DNA of 64,000 bases from assembly GCF_000158955.1 (NCBI RefSeq), contig NZ_GG657757.1, forward strand, positions 3,553,827-3,617,826, written 5' to 3'. The notes below the pieces were generated by a model. The model did no database searches. It was not told the origin of the DNA and saw nothing but the letters and a program-made list of their open reading frames with translations. This document shows positions 37,378 to 45,988 of the stretch, piece by piece (position 1 is the first letter of the stretch; every line of letters begins with the position of its first letter). This DNA is from Streptomyces viridochromogenes DSM 40736. Its GTDB lineage: Bacteria > Actinomycetota > Actinomycetes > Streptomycetales > Streptomycetaceae. A program made the position numbers and the translations under genes.

Positions 37378-37937
37378 TCACAGCGGCCCCTCACGCACGA
37401 GGCGGAGGTGCCGGCCGGTGCAGCCCCGCAGGGTCGACGACCAGCACGGCGGGCAGGCGAACAGTGCCCCGACCGGGCCGGACTGCTCATACCGCCAGCC
37501 CAGCAGGCGGCGGCGCGCGTCGGCGTCCCGCACCAGGTGCACATCTGTATCGGCACCGCGGCCGGGAGCGGCCCGACCACAAACTCCACCGCCATGCGCA
37601 ATGGGTCGGCGTCCGTCGCCCAGTGACGGCGCGTCGGGACGCGCAGCCACTGCATCACGTCCCGGTGCCCGCCGGGCCCGCACATCAGCAGTTCCGCGCC
37701 CTGCCCGTGTACCTGGATGCCGGCGGTCCGGGTGTCGGGCCACGTGTCCGCGCTGCCGGGCGGGACCGGCCACAGCAGGTGGCCGGCGGCCGGGTCCTCA
37801 AGGACCGGCTCGGACCGGTCCGCCAGGACGTCCAGGACGAGAGGCCCCCACCTGGCGGGCACGGTGACGGCGTTCCATGTGCCGTCGACGGCGACCAGGT
37901 CCAGCGGCCCGTACTGCGGCAGGTACGGCGGCGCCAT
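37378..37937 (-). pseudogene. Frameshifted gene for a zinc-ribbon protein distantly like short primase/polymerase-N proteins
   Basis: It starts at ATG 37937 in an ATGA overlap with the ATPase stop. Reading is normal to MCTWCGTPTR. After that the frame loses protein character, while the -1 frame continues as LLGWRYEQSGPVGALFACPPCW...HLRLVREGPL and stops at 37378. Joining the frames in the GC-rich run at about 37506-37520 restores a four-cysteine CTWC/CPPC zinc ribbon at the C-terminus. The N-terminal part (LEDPAAGHLLWPVPPGSADTW) loosely resembles small Streptomyces proteins related to bifunctional primase/polymerase N-domains. A sequencing error or programmed shift are alternatives. Confidence 0.6.
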
Positions 37938-38410
37938 CAGCGCTGCGGTGGCCATGAGGCGGTCACCTCCTCCCACACGCTCTTGCCCCAGGGCAGCGGG
38001 ATGACCCCCCAGTTACTCGACAACGCGTCGACCAGGCGCAGGCCCCTGCCGGACTCGGCGAGCAGATCGCCCTCCAGGACCTGCGGCATGGTCCGGCTCT
38101 TGTCCGTGACCGCAACGCGCACCCGGTTGCGGGCCGTGCGGGTCACCGTCAAGCGGACGATGCTGCCCGTGGCGTGACGGGTGGCGTTGCTCGCCAACTC
38201 CGACACCAGGATCTTCGCGTCATCCTTAAGGTGCTCCAGGTGCCAGACGGCCAGCACTATGGCCACCATCTGGCGGGCGTCCTCAGCGGTCTGCTCGTCC
38301 CGCTGGAGGACGCCGACGTACGCCGGATCTCCGGTGGCTGAGACGATCGGGCGCCAGGACGGCCGCAGCCGTTCCACCCTTTCGGTCTCAGTGATGCTCG
38401 TGCTCGCCAT
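37937..38410 (-). CDS. RsbW-like ATP-binding regulatory protein (GHKL fold)
   Basis: 157 residues. HATPase_c_2 domain with N-box LVSELASNATRHA, G1-like VAVTDKSRTMP and G2-like ESGRGLRLVDALSSNWG. Such stand-alone ATPases in Streptomyces usually pair with an adjacent HTH regulator. It is divergent from the TPR regulator (140-bp gap) and first in the minus-strand operon leading to the radical SAM gene. The target is unknown; it need not be a sigma factor. Confidence 0.85.
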   Translation of the reverse strand: MASTSITETERVERLRPSWRPIVSATGDPAYVGVLQRDEQTAEDARQMVAIVLAVWHLEHLKDDAKILVSELASNATRHATGSIVRLTVTRTARNRVRVAVTDKSRTMPQVLEGDLLAESGRGLRLVDALSSNWGVIPLPWGKSVWEEVTASWPPQR

Positions 38411-38498
38411 GCTGACGCCCCCAAGCGGCTGTCGTGCATTTTCGGAGGCGGACCCGGGGCCCGCCCTTCAAGCCAACAGCGGGTCAACTTCTCCGTGA

Positions 38499-38546
38499 GG
38501 ACATCCAGGCGGACATTCCGGCGGACATTTTCAAGAGAGGGGACAT
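38499..38546 (+). promoter_or_regulatory. Four GGACAT direct repeats before the TPR regulator
   Basis: GGACAT occurs at 38499, 38511, 38523 and 38541, that is at 12, 12 and 18-bp steps. The last overlaps the leader just before the start codon. Candidate operator for the regulator or its divergent operon. Confidence 0.5.
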
Positions 38547-38550
38547 CCCC

Positions 38551-39915
38551 ATGTGTCTGCAACCGGCTACGGTCAGTGGACGATCGGATGAGCGGAGTCA
38601 CGACGTGGCCGAGGGAGCAACGCTCTTCGAGCAGGCATGCATCGCTCAGGGCTGGGACACAACGGGTAAATTCGTGCAGGCCTTTGAGGAGACAGCGGAG
38701 CTCCTGGGCGAGCCGGTCACTGTGACCGCCCGTCATGTCCGCCGCTGGAAACGCGAGGTGCCGCCGCCGACACCGCGGGCCCGGACATGGACAGTCATCC
38801 ATGCCATGTTCGGCGTGGACCCCCTCGAGCTTGGTTTCCCCAACCGGCCTGCCGGTGTCACCTTGAGAGGAGCAACGCTCCTCGCGCAGGAAGGCACCAG
38901 CGTGCACCGACGGGCATTCCTCTCCGACTCCATCGGCGCCGCCGCCGCCGTCACCATGCCGCCCCGAGTAACCACCACCACGCCGCCGAGCAGCACGGGC
39001 GCAGTCGGCACCGCCCACGTGCTGGAGCTGCGGGAAGGCCTCCGCTCCCTGTACCACCTGGACGATGCGTACGGCGGCGGCGACGTCCTCTCACTGGCCG
39101 TCAAGCACCTGCGCCGCATCCGCCGCGTCATCAACACCCGGGAGTACCCCGACACCATCGGACGGCAGCTACGCCTCCTCGCCGGCGAAACCGCCGAGCA
39201 CTGCGCCTGGCTGCACTACGACGCCGACGACCAGGACGGGGCCAACTCCTACTGGGGGGAGGCCCTGACCACCGCCACGATGGTGCGCGAGGCCTCACTG
39301 GAGATCCTCGTCCTCGCCTCCCTGAGCATGCAGGCCAGCTACACCGGACGGCCCCGCGACGGCTACGACCTGGCCCGAGCAGCCCAGGAACGGGCAGCCC
39401 GCTACGGCTCCCCCGTCCTGCAATCCCTCATCGCCTCCCGCGAAGCCCGGGCCCTGTCCCTCCTCCGCGATGACTCCACCGCCCGCAAACGCCTGGCGGA
39501 GTCGATGCGCCTGGTGGAGCGGGCAGACCGCGGGCGCCCCTCCCCTGACTGGGCCGCGTTCCACGGCCACGCCGAACTCGACTACGCCCAGGGCCTGCTG
39601 TACACGGAGAGCGGCCACCACCACCGCGCCGTCGCGTTCTTGCGGGCAGCCCTCGACCACCAGGACCGCACATACGGCCGCAACCGCGCCCTGTACCGGC
39701 TCACCCTCGCCCGGAGCCTCGTGAGCTGCGGCGAGGTCGACGAAGGAGCAGCCCAAGCCATCGAGAGCCTGGGCCACCTGGAAGAAGTCGAATCCGGGCG
39801 GGTACTGCGTCGCCTGAGCGAGGTCGTGGACCTCCTCGGCGACGTCGACGCCGTCTCCGCGCGCCAGGCCGCCGAGGAGCTGACCGAGTACGTGCAGGAG
39901 AGGAAGGCCGCGTGA
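38551..39915 (+). CDS. HTH-type regulator with C-terminal TPR region
   Basis: 454 residues from ATG 38551, with GAGAGGGGA upstream. The N-terminus resembles a diverged XRE-like HTH (ACIAQGWDTTGKFVQAFEE...VTARHVRRWKREVPPPTPRARTW). A short Tat-like HRRAFLSDSIGAAAAVTMPP follows, as in several Streptomyces TPR regulators, and then helical repeats to the end (GREYPDT..., LAGETAEHCAWLHYDADD, AVAFLRAALDHQDRTYG). Probably the pathway-specific regulator of the island, working with the divergent ATPase. Confidence 0.8.
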   Translation: MCLQPATVSGRSDERSHDVAEGATLFEQACIAQGWDTTGKFVQAFEETAELLGEPVTVTARHVRRWKREVPPPTPRARTWTVIHAMFGVDPLELGFPNRPAGVTLRGATLLAQEGTSVHRRAFLSDSIGAAAAVTMPPRVTTTTPPSSTGAVGTAHVLELREGLRSLYHLDDAYGGGDVLSLAVKHLRRIRRVINTREYPDTIGRQLRLLAGETAEHCAWLHYDADDQDGANSYWGEALTTATMVREASLEILVLASLSMQASYTGRPRDGYDLARAAQERAARYGSPVLQSLIASREARALSLLRDDSTARKRLAESMRLVERADRGRPSPDWAAFHGHAELDYAQGLLYTESGHHHRAVAFLRAALDHQDRTYGRNRALYRLTLARSLVSCGEVDEGAAQAIESLGHLEEVESGRVLRRLSEVVDLLGDVDAVSARQAAEELTEYVQERKAA

Positions 39916-40487
39916 TGCCGGAGCTGACCTACACACGGCATGAGGGCCAGGACGCCGCCGATGCCCTGGACGTATTCCTGCCGGCGTACGAGGAGATCTA
40001 CGCCGAACCGCCCTACCTCGAGGGCCCCAGGGACGTCGCCGACTTCATCGAGCACTACGCCGCCCAAGCCAAGCGCCCAGGCATGCGCCTGGTACTCGCC
40101 CACGACGGCCCCGACGTCGTCGGCTTCACCTACGGCTACTACCTCGCCCCGGACACCCGCTGGTGGGCCAACATCCAGGACGTCCAGCTCCCGCCCGAGG
40201 AGACACGCGAGGACGGCCGACGTACGTTCGTGATCATCGAACTCGCGGTGCGCAGGGCCTGGCGCCGCCGCAGGGTCGCCGCCACCCTGCACAACGTGCT
40301 CCTGGAGGACGTGCACGCCGAGCGCGTCACCCTCACCGTACGGCCCGAACCGGAGGCCGCCCCCGCCCGCCAGGCCTACGAGGCATGGGGATACCACCGC
40401 GTCGGCACCTCCCACCCCTGGGAAGACGCACCCCTGTACGACTGCATGGTGCGCCACCTTCAGCAAGCCCCGCCCGCCGCACCCTGA
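39915..40487 (+). CDS. Second GNAT-family acetyltransferase of the island
   Basis: 190 residues. GNAT features: VGFTYGYYL (beta4) and FVIIELAVRRAWRRRRVAATLHNVLLED (motif A, here IIELAVRRAWRRRRVA), then ARQAYEAWGYHRVG (motif B). The start overlaps the regulator stop by one base (TGATG), so the two are translationally coupled. It might acetylate the product for resistance, or the regulator's signal molecule. Confidence 0.85.
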   Translation: MPELTYTRHEGQDAADALDVFLPAYEEIYAEPPYLEGPRDVADFIEHYAAQAKRPGMRLVLAHDGPDVVGFTYGYYLAPDTRWWANIQDVQLPPEETREDGRRTFVIIELAVRRAWRRRRVAATLHNVLLEDVHAERVTLTVRPEPEAAPARQAYEAWGYHRVGTSHPWEDAPLYDCMVRHLQQAPPAAP

Positions 40488-40606
40488 TCACCGTACGGGC
40501 GTTGTCAGCCCCGCCCGTACCTTGGCGCCTCGCCCAACTCCCCCCGGCCCTCCAGGCACTGCGTGCCGCCCTGCCTGGAAGTCGATCGCGGCGGGATGAG
40601 TTCGCG

Positions 40607-40626
40607 TAGTGAAGAATATTTCACTA
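40607..40626. promoter_or_regulatory. Right copy of the AGTGAA...TTCACT palindrome
   Basis: Arms TAGTGAA / TTCACTA with a 6-nt centre. The 18-nt core matches 16 of 18 positions of the pobA-proximal palindrome at 34383-34406. It is 8 bp left of attR. Confidence 0.6.
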
Positions 40627-40633
40627 CGATCAG

Positions 40634-40723
40634 GTTTCCGACGGCATGCGCCCGCTGTCAACGGGCATGCCGTGAACTCTTCAATGAACCATGCAGGGGT
40701 CGGAAGGTGCCCGGAGCCGGACT
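40634..40723. repeat. attR: right copy of the 90-bp direct repeat
   Basis: Identical to 34418-34507. It begins inside the 3' flank of tRNA-Leu and ends in the T-loop of the tRNA. The flank contains an imperfect GGCATGCCCG / CGGGCGCATGCC stem that may act as the tRNA terminator. Confidence 0.85.
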
Positions 40724-40791
40724 CGAACCGGCACGCCCGCGAAGGGGCAGCGAGGTTTAAGCTCGCCGTGTCTGCATTCCACCATCCGGGC
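40708..40791 (-). tRNA. tRNA-Leu (anticodon UAA)
   Basis: 84 nt with the long variable arm of a class II tRNA. Acceptor GCCCGGA / TCCGGGC with discriminator A; anticodon stem GCGAG / CTCGC around loop CTTAAAC (anticodon TAA in DNA); T-arm GCCGG-TTCGAGT-CCGGC. The terminal CCA is not encoded (CCT follows). A possible -10 GATAGT is at 40822-40827 on the minus strand. Its 3' end is the island integration site. Confidence 0.95.
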
Positions 40792-41207
40792 AGGCCATGG
40801 GCTCCGCATCGAGGTTCCGAGACTATCGGGACGGGTCCCCCGAACAGCGGAAGGGTGGGCCGATGTTGTCTTATTTTATTGACGTCTGAGGGTGCATCAG
40901 CACTCGGAACGCGCCATCCGCACTTGCCAATAGCCTTCCGTGCGGCGCTCGGCTACGTATACGGAATGACGGAATTTCACCGTCTGAACGAGGGCACTCC
41001 ACCTGTTCTTGACACAGGATCGGTCTGGTTCCCGACACCGGGCCCCCTCAGGGACGCCCGTCATCCCCAGGTATGACATCGCCTCTCGCGGTCAGACCGA
41101 AGTCGGCCTTCGGAACCGGGACTACGGGTGACTACACGACGGGTGGGCAAGCGGACGATGGATTCACGTCCGTCCAGAACACCGTCGTCCCGACAGGAGA
41201 GTCATCC
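40792..41207. other. Intergenic region between tRNA-Leu and the ABC transporter
   Basis: 416 bp without a gene. It includes the tRNA promoter region, an AT-rich stretch near 40867-40880 (tcttattttattgac), a TTGACA at about 41012 that could be a -35, and a CCGAAG-TCGGC-CTTCGG hairpin near 41098-41114. The AGGAGA ribosome-binding site for the transporter gene is at 41195-41200. Confidence 0.4.
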
Positions 41208-41978
41208 GTGACCACCGCATCCCTCGCCGACCGGGCCACCACCGTGGCCGCGCGCGCCACGGATCTGTCCAAGATCTACGGGCAGGGTGAGACCCAGGTG
41301 GTCGCCCTGGACCGGGTCTCCGTCGACTTCCGGCAGGCCGAGTTCACCGCGATCATGGGTCCGTCCGGCTCCGGCAAGTCCACCCTGATGCACTGCGTGG
41401 CGGGGCTGGACACCTTCTCCTCCGGGTCGGTGCGCATCGGCGACACCGAGCTCGGCTCGCTGAAGGACAAGCACCTGACCAAGCTCCGCCGGGACAAGAT
41501 CGGCTTCATCTTCCAGGCGTTCAACCTGCTGCCAACCCTGACGGCCCTGGAGAACATCACCCTTCCGATGGACATCGCGGGCCGTAAGCCGGACAAGCAG
41601 TGGCTGGACTCCGTCATCACGATGGTCGGTCTGGCGGACCGGCTCGGTCACCGGCCCTCGCAGCTGTCCGGCGGTCAGCAGCAGCGCGTGGCCGTGGCGC
41701 GGGCGTTGGCCTCCAAGCCCGAGATCATCTTCGGTGACGAGCCCACCGGCAACCTCGACTCGCGCTCCGGCGCCGAGGTGCTGGGCTTCCTGCGCAACTC
41801 CGTTCGGGAGCTGGGCCAGACGGTGGTGATGGTGACGCACGACCCGGTCGCCGCGGCCTACGCGGACCGGGTCGTCTTCCTCGCGGACGGCCGGATCGTC
41901 GACGAGATGTACCGCCCGACGGCGGAGACGGTCCTGGACCGCATGAAGGCCTTCGACGCCAAGGGCCGCACCAGCTGA
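41208..41978 (+). CDS. ABC transporter ATP-binding protein (MacB/LolD type)
   Basis: 256 residues. Walker A GPSGSGKST, Q-loop IFQAFNLLPTLTALENITLPM typical of the LolD/MacB/FtsE group, signature LSGGQQQR, Walker B IIFGDEPTGNLDSRSG and H-switch VTHD. The GTG at 41208 follows AGGAGA by 7 nt. It couples with the FtsX-type permease 38 bp downstream. Such pairs usually act on lipids, peptides or drugs at the membrane by mechanotransmission; the substrate is unknown. Confidence 0.93.
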   Translation: MTTASLADRATTVAARATDLSKIYGQGETQVVALDRVSVDFRQAEFTAIMGPSGSGKSTLMHCVAGLDTFSSGSVRIGDTELGSLKDKHLTKLRRDKIGFIFQAFNLLPTLTALENITLPMDIAGRKPDKQWLDSVITMVGLADRLGHRPSQLSGGQQQRVAVARALASKPEIIFGDEPTGNLDSRSGAEVLGFLRNSVRELGQTVVMVTHDPVAAAYADRVVFLADGRIVDEMYRPTAETVLDRMKAFDAKGRTS

Positions 41979-42016
41979 TCCCCCGTCAGGACCGACAGGA
42001 CTGAGAAGAAGAACCC

Positions 42017-44551
42017 ATGTTCCGAACCGCCTTGCGCAACGTGCTCGCGCACAAGGCCCGGCTCCTGATGACCGTGCTCGCCGTGATGCTCGGCGTGGCA
42101 TTCGTCTCCGGCACGCTGGTCTTCGCCGACACGCTCTCCAACGCCTTCCGCAACCAGTCGGCGAAGAGCTACGACGACGTCGCCGTGGCCGTCACCTCGT
42201 ACGCCGAGAAGGACGACGCCGAGAAGGAGCCCGGTCTCTCCCGGAAGACCCTCGACGAGATCGCCGCGGTGGACGGCGTCGGCGCCACGTACGGCCGCGT
42301 CGACGGCTTCGCCGGTGTCGCCGACCCCGACGGGAAGCTGATCGGCGTCGGCTGGTCCAACAAGGGCTCCAACTTCGCCCCCGGCAAGGGCGGCAAGGAC
42401 CCCGCCTACACGTTCACCGACGGCTCGGGCCCGGTGAAGGACGATCAGATCGCCCTGGACAGGGACTCCGCGGCCAAGGGCGACTACCAGGTCGGCGACC
42501 GGGTCCGGGTCGCCACGAACGGGCCGGTGAAGGAGTACACCCTCAGTGGTGTGTTCACCACCGAGGACGGCGCCGTGAACGCCGGCGGCAGCCTGGTCCT
42601 CTTCGACACCGCGGTCGCCCAGAAGCAGTACCTCGAGCCCGGTTACTTCCAGAGCGTCACCGTCACCGCCGCCCCCGGTGCGTCCGACGCGAAGATCCTG
42701 GACGCGGTCAAGCCGCTGCTGCCGGACACCGCCGAGGCGAAGACCGGCCAGGCCCTCGCGGACGAGCAGGCCGAGGAGATCGAACAGGGTCTGGGCAGCC
42801 TCAAGCAGGTCCTGCTCGGCTTCGCGGGCATCGCGCTGTTCGTCGGGGTCTTCCTGATCTCCAACACCTTCACCATGCTGGTCGCCCAGCGCACCAAGGA
42901 GATCGCGCTGATGCGCGCCGTCGGTGCCTCGCGCAGGCAGATCACCCGTTCGGTGCTCGCCGAGGCGGCGTTGGTGGGTCTGGTCGCCTCGGCGATCGGC
43001 TTCGTCCTCGGCATCGGGCTGGCGGTCGGTCTGCGGTCCGGGATGGCAGCGTTCGAGATGAAGATCCCGGACGGTCCGCTGATCCTGTCCGCCACGCCGG
43101 TGCTCGCGGCGCTCGGCGTCGGTGTGCTGATCACGATGTTCGCCGCCTGGCTGCCCGGCCGCCGGGCCGCGAAGATCCCACCGGTGGCGGCCATGAACAG
43201 CGTCCACGCCGCGGCCACCACCAAGTCGCTGGTGCTGCGCAACTCCATCGGGGCGGCCGTCACCGCCCTCGGCGCGGCCGGCATCGTGCTGGGTGCCTCG
43301 TCCGGCGGTGACGACGGCCGGATGTACATCGCGGCGGGCGCGTTCTTCGCCCTGGTCGGTGTGATCATCCTGATCCCGCTGCTGTCCCGGCCCGTGATCG
43401 CCATCGTCCGTCCGCTGCTCGTCGGCCCCTTCGGGGTGTCCGGCAAACTGGCCGGCCAGAACGCGGTCCGCAACCCGCGCCGTACCGGGGCCACCGCCTC
43501 GGCGCTGGCGATCGGGCTGACGCTGGTGACCGGCCTGTCGGTGCTCGGTGTCACGGTGGGCACGGCCATCGACAAGACGACCACGGACAACATCAAGGCC
43601 GACTACATGGTCTCGATGGCGAACGGCCGGGACCTCGACCAGTCCGCGCTGACGGCGCTGGAGAAGGCCGAGGGCGTTTCGGCGGTCTCGCCCCAGCAGA
43701 GCGTCTACTTCCAGGCCGGTGACGAGGACTTCGTATCCGCTTCGGCGGTCACACCCGGCGATGTCGAGCAGGTCCTGAACGTCGACGTCGTCAGCGGCGA
43801 CATCGGTTCGCTCGCGAAGGGGAAGATCGCGGTCGCCGAGAAGACGGCCAGGAGCAAGGGCTGGAAGCCCGGCGACACCGTCCCCGTCACCTTCAACGAC
43901 GAGAAGAAGGGCACGCTCGAGGTCGGCGCCGTCTTCAAGGACAGCGAGTTCCTCTCCCCCGTCCTCGTCGACACGAAGGTCGTGAAGCCGCACGAGGCGC
44001 GGCCGTCCATCCAGCAGATCTTCGTGAAGGTGGACGGCGGCCAGTCCTCGGCGCACGAGAAGGTCCTGACCGACGCGCTGGGCGACAACCCCGCGATCAA
44101 GGTCATGGACCGGCAGGACATCCGCGACGAGTTCGGCGGCATCATCAACACCCTGCTGAACATCATGTACGGCCTGCTGGCGATGGCCCTGATCATCGCC
44201 GTGCTGGGTGTCGTCAACACCCTGGCGATGTCGGTCTTCGAACGGCAGCAGGAGATCGGCATGCTGCGCGCGATCGGTCTCGACCGGCGCCGGGTGAAGC
44301 GGATGGTGCGGCTGGAAGCCGTGGTCATCTCGGTGTTCGGCGCGATGGTCGGCATCGGTCTCGGCTCGTTCCTCGGCTGGGCGATCGGCGAGACCTTCGC
44401 GGACCAGATCCCGGGCTACGCGCTGGTCCTGCCCTGGGACCGGATCGGGATCTTCCTGGTGCTGGCCGGCCTGGTGGGCGTCCTGGCGGCGATGTGGCCG
44501 GCCCGCAACGCCGCGCGGCTGAACATGCTGAACGCGATCAAGGCGGAGTGA
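42017..44551 (+). CDS. FtsX/MacB-family ABC transporter permease
   Basis: 844 residues. An N-terminal transmembrane helix (LLMTVLAVMLGVAFVSGTLVF) and periplasmic-type domain (about 45-250) precede a first FtsX unit of three helices (LLGFAGIALFVGVFLISNTFTMLVAQRTKEIALMRAVGAS region). A second extracytoplasmic domain and FtsX unit follow (MALIIAVLGVVNTLAMSVFERQQEIGMLRAIG region) to the C-terminus. The duplicated QR..EI.(L/M)(M/L)RA(V/I)G motifs define the family. Partner of the preceding ATPase. Confidence 0.92.
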   Translation: MFRTALRNVLAHKARLLMTVLAVMLGVAFVSGTLVFADTLSNAFRNQSAKSYDDVAVAVTSYAEKDDAEKEPGLSRKTLDEIAAVDGVGATYGRVDGFAGVADPDGKLIGVGWSNKGSNFAPGKGGKDPAYTFTDGSGPVKDDQIALDRDSAAKGDYQVGDRVRVATNGPVKEYTLSGVFTTEDGAVNAGGSLVLFDTAVAQKQYLEPGYFQSVTVTAAPGASDAKILDAVKPLLPDTAEAKTGQALADEQAEEIEQGLGSLKQVLLGFAGIALFVGVFLISNTFTMLVAQRTKEIALMRAVGASRRQITRSVLAEAALVGLVASAIGFVLGIGLAVGLRSGMAAFEMKIPDGPLILSATPVLAALGVGVLITMFAAWLPGRRAAKIPPVAAMNSVHAAATTKSLVLRNSIGAAVTALGAAGIVLGASSGGDDGRMYIAAGAFFALVGVIILIPLLSRPVIAIVRPLLVGPFGVSGKLAGQNAVRNPRRTGATASALAIGLTLVTGLSVLGVTVGTAIDKTTTDNIKADYMVSMANGRDLDQSALTALEKAEGVSAVSPQQSVYFQAGDEDFVSASAVTPGDVEQVLNVDVVSGDIGSLAKGKIAVAEKTARSKGWKPGDTVPVTFNDEKKGTLEVGAVFKDSEFLSPVLVDTKVVKPHEARPSIQQIFVKVDGGQSSAHEKVLTDALGDNPAIKVMDRQDIRDEFGGIINTLLNIMYGLLAMALIIAVLGVVNTLAMSVFERQQEIGMLRAIGLDRRRVKRMVRLEAVVISVFGAMVGIGLGSFLGWAIGETFADQIPGYALVLPWDRIGIFLVLAGLVGVLAAMWPARNAARLNMLNAIKAE

Positions 44552-44564
44552 GCAGTCCCGCCAC

Positions 44565-44609
44565 GCCGAAGGGCCGGACTTCCCTCGACGGGGAGTCCGG
44601 CCCTTCGGC
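44565..44609. terminator. Bidirectional terminator hairpin
   Basis: Arms gccgaagggccggact / agtccggcccttcggc (16 bp, extended by a further imperfect TCCC/GGGG pairing), between the convergent permease and cfa genes. Confidence 0.88.
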
Positions 44610-44620
44610 TTGCGTCCGGG

Positions 44621-45928
44621 TCAACTGCGCTCGGACTCGGTCCACTCGCGGGCGCGCAGCGGCAGGCCCGAGGTCCCCGACTCGGGGGTCCGCACGGCCA
44701 GGACCTGGTTGACGCCGATGCGGTTGCGTTCGAAGGCGACCGCGGAGGCGGCCATGTAGAGGCGCCAGACGCGGGCGCGGCCGGGGCTGGTGAGCCGCGC
44801 GGCCCGCGCCCAGTCGGTCTCCAGACGGGTGACCCACCGGCGCAGGGTGAGGGCGTAGTGCTCGCGGATCGACTCGACGTCACGCACCTCGAAACCGGCC
44901 CGCTCCAACTGGGTGACGGTGCTGCCGACGGGCTGGAGCTCACCGCCCGGGAAGACGTAGGAGTCGATGAACGCGTCGACGCTGTACGTCGTCTCGTCCC
45001 GCTGCGGGCGGCGGGCGATCTGGTGGTTGAGCAGCCGCCCGCCGGGCACGAGCAGCGCGTGCAGGTCGGTGGCGTAGTCCAGGTACCGCTCCGCGCCGAC
45101 GTGCTCGGCCATGCCGATGGAGGAGATGGCGTCGTAGGGCCCGTCGCGGACGTCGCGGTAGTCCTGTACGCGGATCTCGACCTTGTCGGTGAGGCCCTCG
45201 TCGGCGACGCGCTTGCGGGCGTAGGCGGCCTGCTCCTGGGAGAGCGTGACCCCGACGACGGCGACGCCGTGCTCGCGGGCGGCGTGCAGGGCCATCGAGC
45301 CCCAGCCGCAGCCGACGTCGAGGAGCCGCTGACCGGGCTTCAGGCCGAGCTTGCGGCAGACGAGTTCGAGCTTGTCGTGCTGGGCCTGTTCGAGGGTGCT
45401 GTCCGGGGTGGGCCAGTAGGCGCAGGAGTACACCATGGACGGGCCGAGGACGATCTCGTAGAAGTCGTTGCCGACGTCGTAGTGGTGGCTGATGGCGCGT
45501 CTGTCGCTGCGCTTGGTGTGCAGGTGGCGGCGAGGGCTGCGGGCCTCCTCGGGAGGCGGGGCGGGCGGCAGCGGGCTCCCGGCGAGCTTGACGAGGCCGC
45601 GTACGGCGGAGCGGACCTCGGGGTCGCGCAGGGCCTGGGCGAGGGTGCGGGCGTCCTCGCCGCGCTCCCAGACGAGACCGGCCAGCAGGTCGAGGGTGGC
45701 GTACAGATCGCCCTCGATGTCGAGATCGCCGGCCACCCAGGCGCGGGCCAGGCCGAGTTCGCCCGGTTTCCACAGCAGGCGGCGCAGGGCGCGGCGGTTG
45801 CGTACGACCAGGGTCGGCGCACCCGGAGGACCCGCCTGCGAACCGTCCCAGGCGCGGATGCGCACCGGGAGCGGCGCTCCCAGCAACTGTGTGAACAGGC
45901 CCTGCAGCCGCGGCGCGGCGTCTGCCAT
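44621..45928 (-). CDS. cfa: Cyclopropane-fatty-acyl-phospholipid synthase
   Basis: 435 residues. SAM-dependent methylenation of unsaturated acyl chains in phospholipids. Motifs: ISHHYDVGNDFYEIVLGPSMVYSCAYW region typical of the family, SAM-binding LLDVGCGWGSM, VVGVTLSQEQAAYA, and IGMAEHVGAERY with the active-site Glu/His. The ATG at 45928 is set by GGAGGT 7 nt upstream; an in-frame GTG lies three codons earlier. No regulator is adjacent. Confidence 0.92.
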   Translation of the reverse strand: MADAAPRLQGLFTQLLGAPLPVRIRAWDGSQAGPPGAPTLVVRNRRALRRLLWKPGELGLARAWVAGDLDIEGDLYATLDLLAGLVWERGEDARTLAQALRDPEVRSAVRGLVKLAGSPLPPAPPPEEARSPRRHLHTKRSDRRAISHHYDVGNDFYEIVLGPSMVYSCAYWPTPDSTLEQAQHDKLELVCRKLGLKPGQRLLDVGCGWGSMALHAAREHGVAVVGVTLSQEQAAYARKRVADEGLTDKVEIRVQDYRDVRDGPYDAISSIGMAEHVGAERYLDYATDLHALLVPGGRLLNHQIARRPQRDETTYSVDAFIDSYVFPGGELQPVGSTVTQLERAGFEVRDVESIREHYALTLRRWVTRLETDWARAARLTSPGRARVWRLYMAASAVAFERNRIGVNQVLAVRTPESGTSGLPLRAREWTESERS

Positions 45929-45988
45929 GGTGTACACCTCCGTGACGAGAATCCCGGAATGTCCAGCACCACGTAAACACCGTAGGGC

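Larger units (their letters stand above)
34418..40729. mobile_element. 6.2-kb genomic island at tRNA-Leu carrying a RiPP-like cluster
   Basis: The island is bounded by 90-bp direct repeats 6216 bp apart, the right one being the 3' end of an intact tRNA-Leu(UAA). This is the expected geometry after site-specific integration at a tRNA 3' end. Inside are a GNAT gene, a precursor-like peptide, a radical SAM/SPASM gene, a frameshifted zinc-ribbon gene, an RsbW-like ATPase, a TPR regulator and a second GNAT. No integrase, excisionase or replication gene is seen, so it may be a remnant or be moved in trans. Confidence 0.75.
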
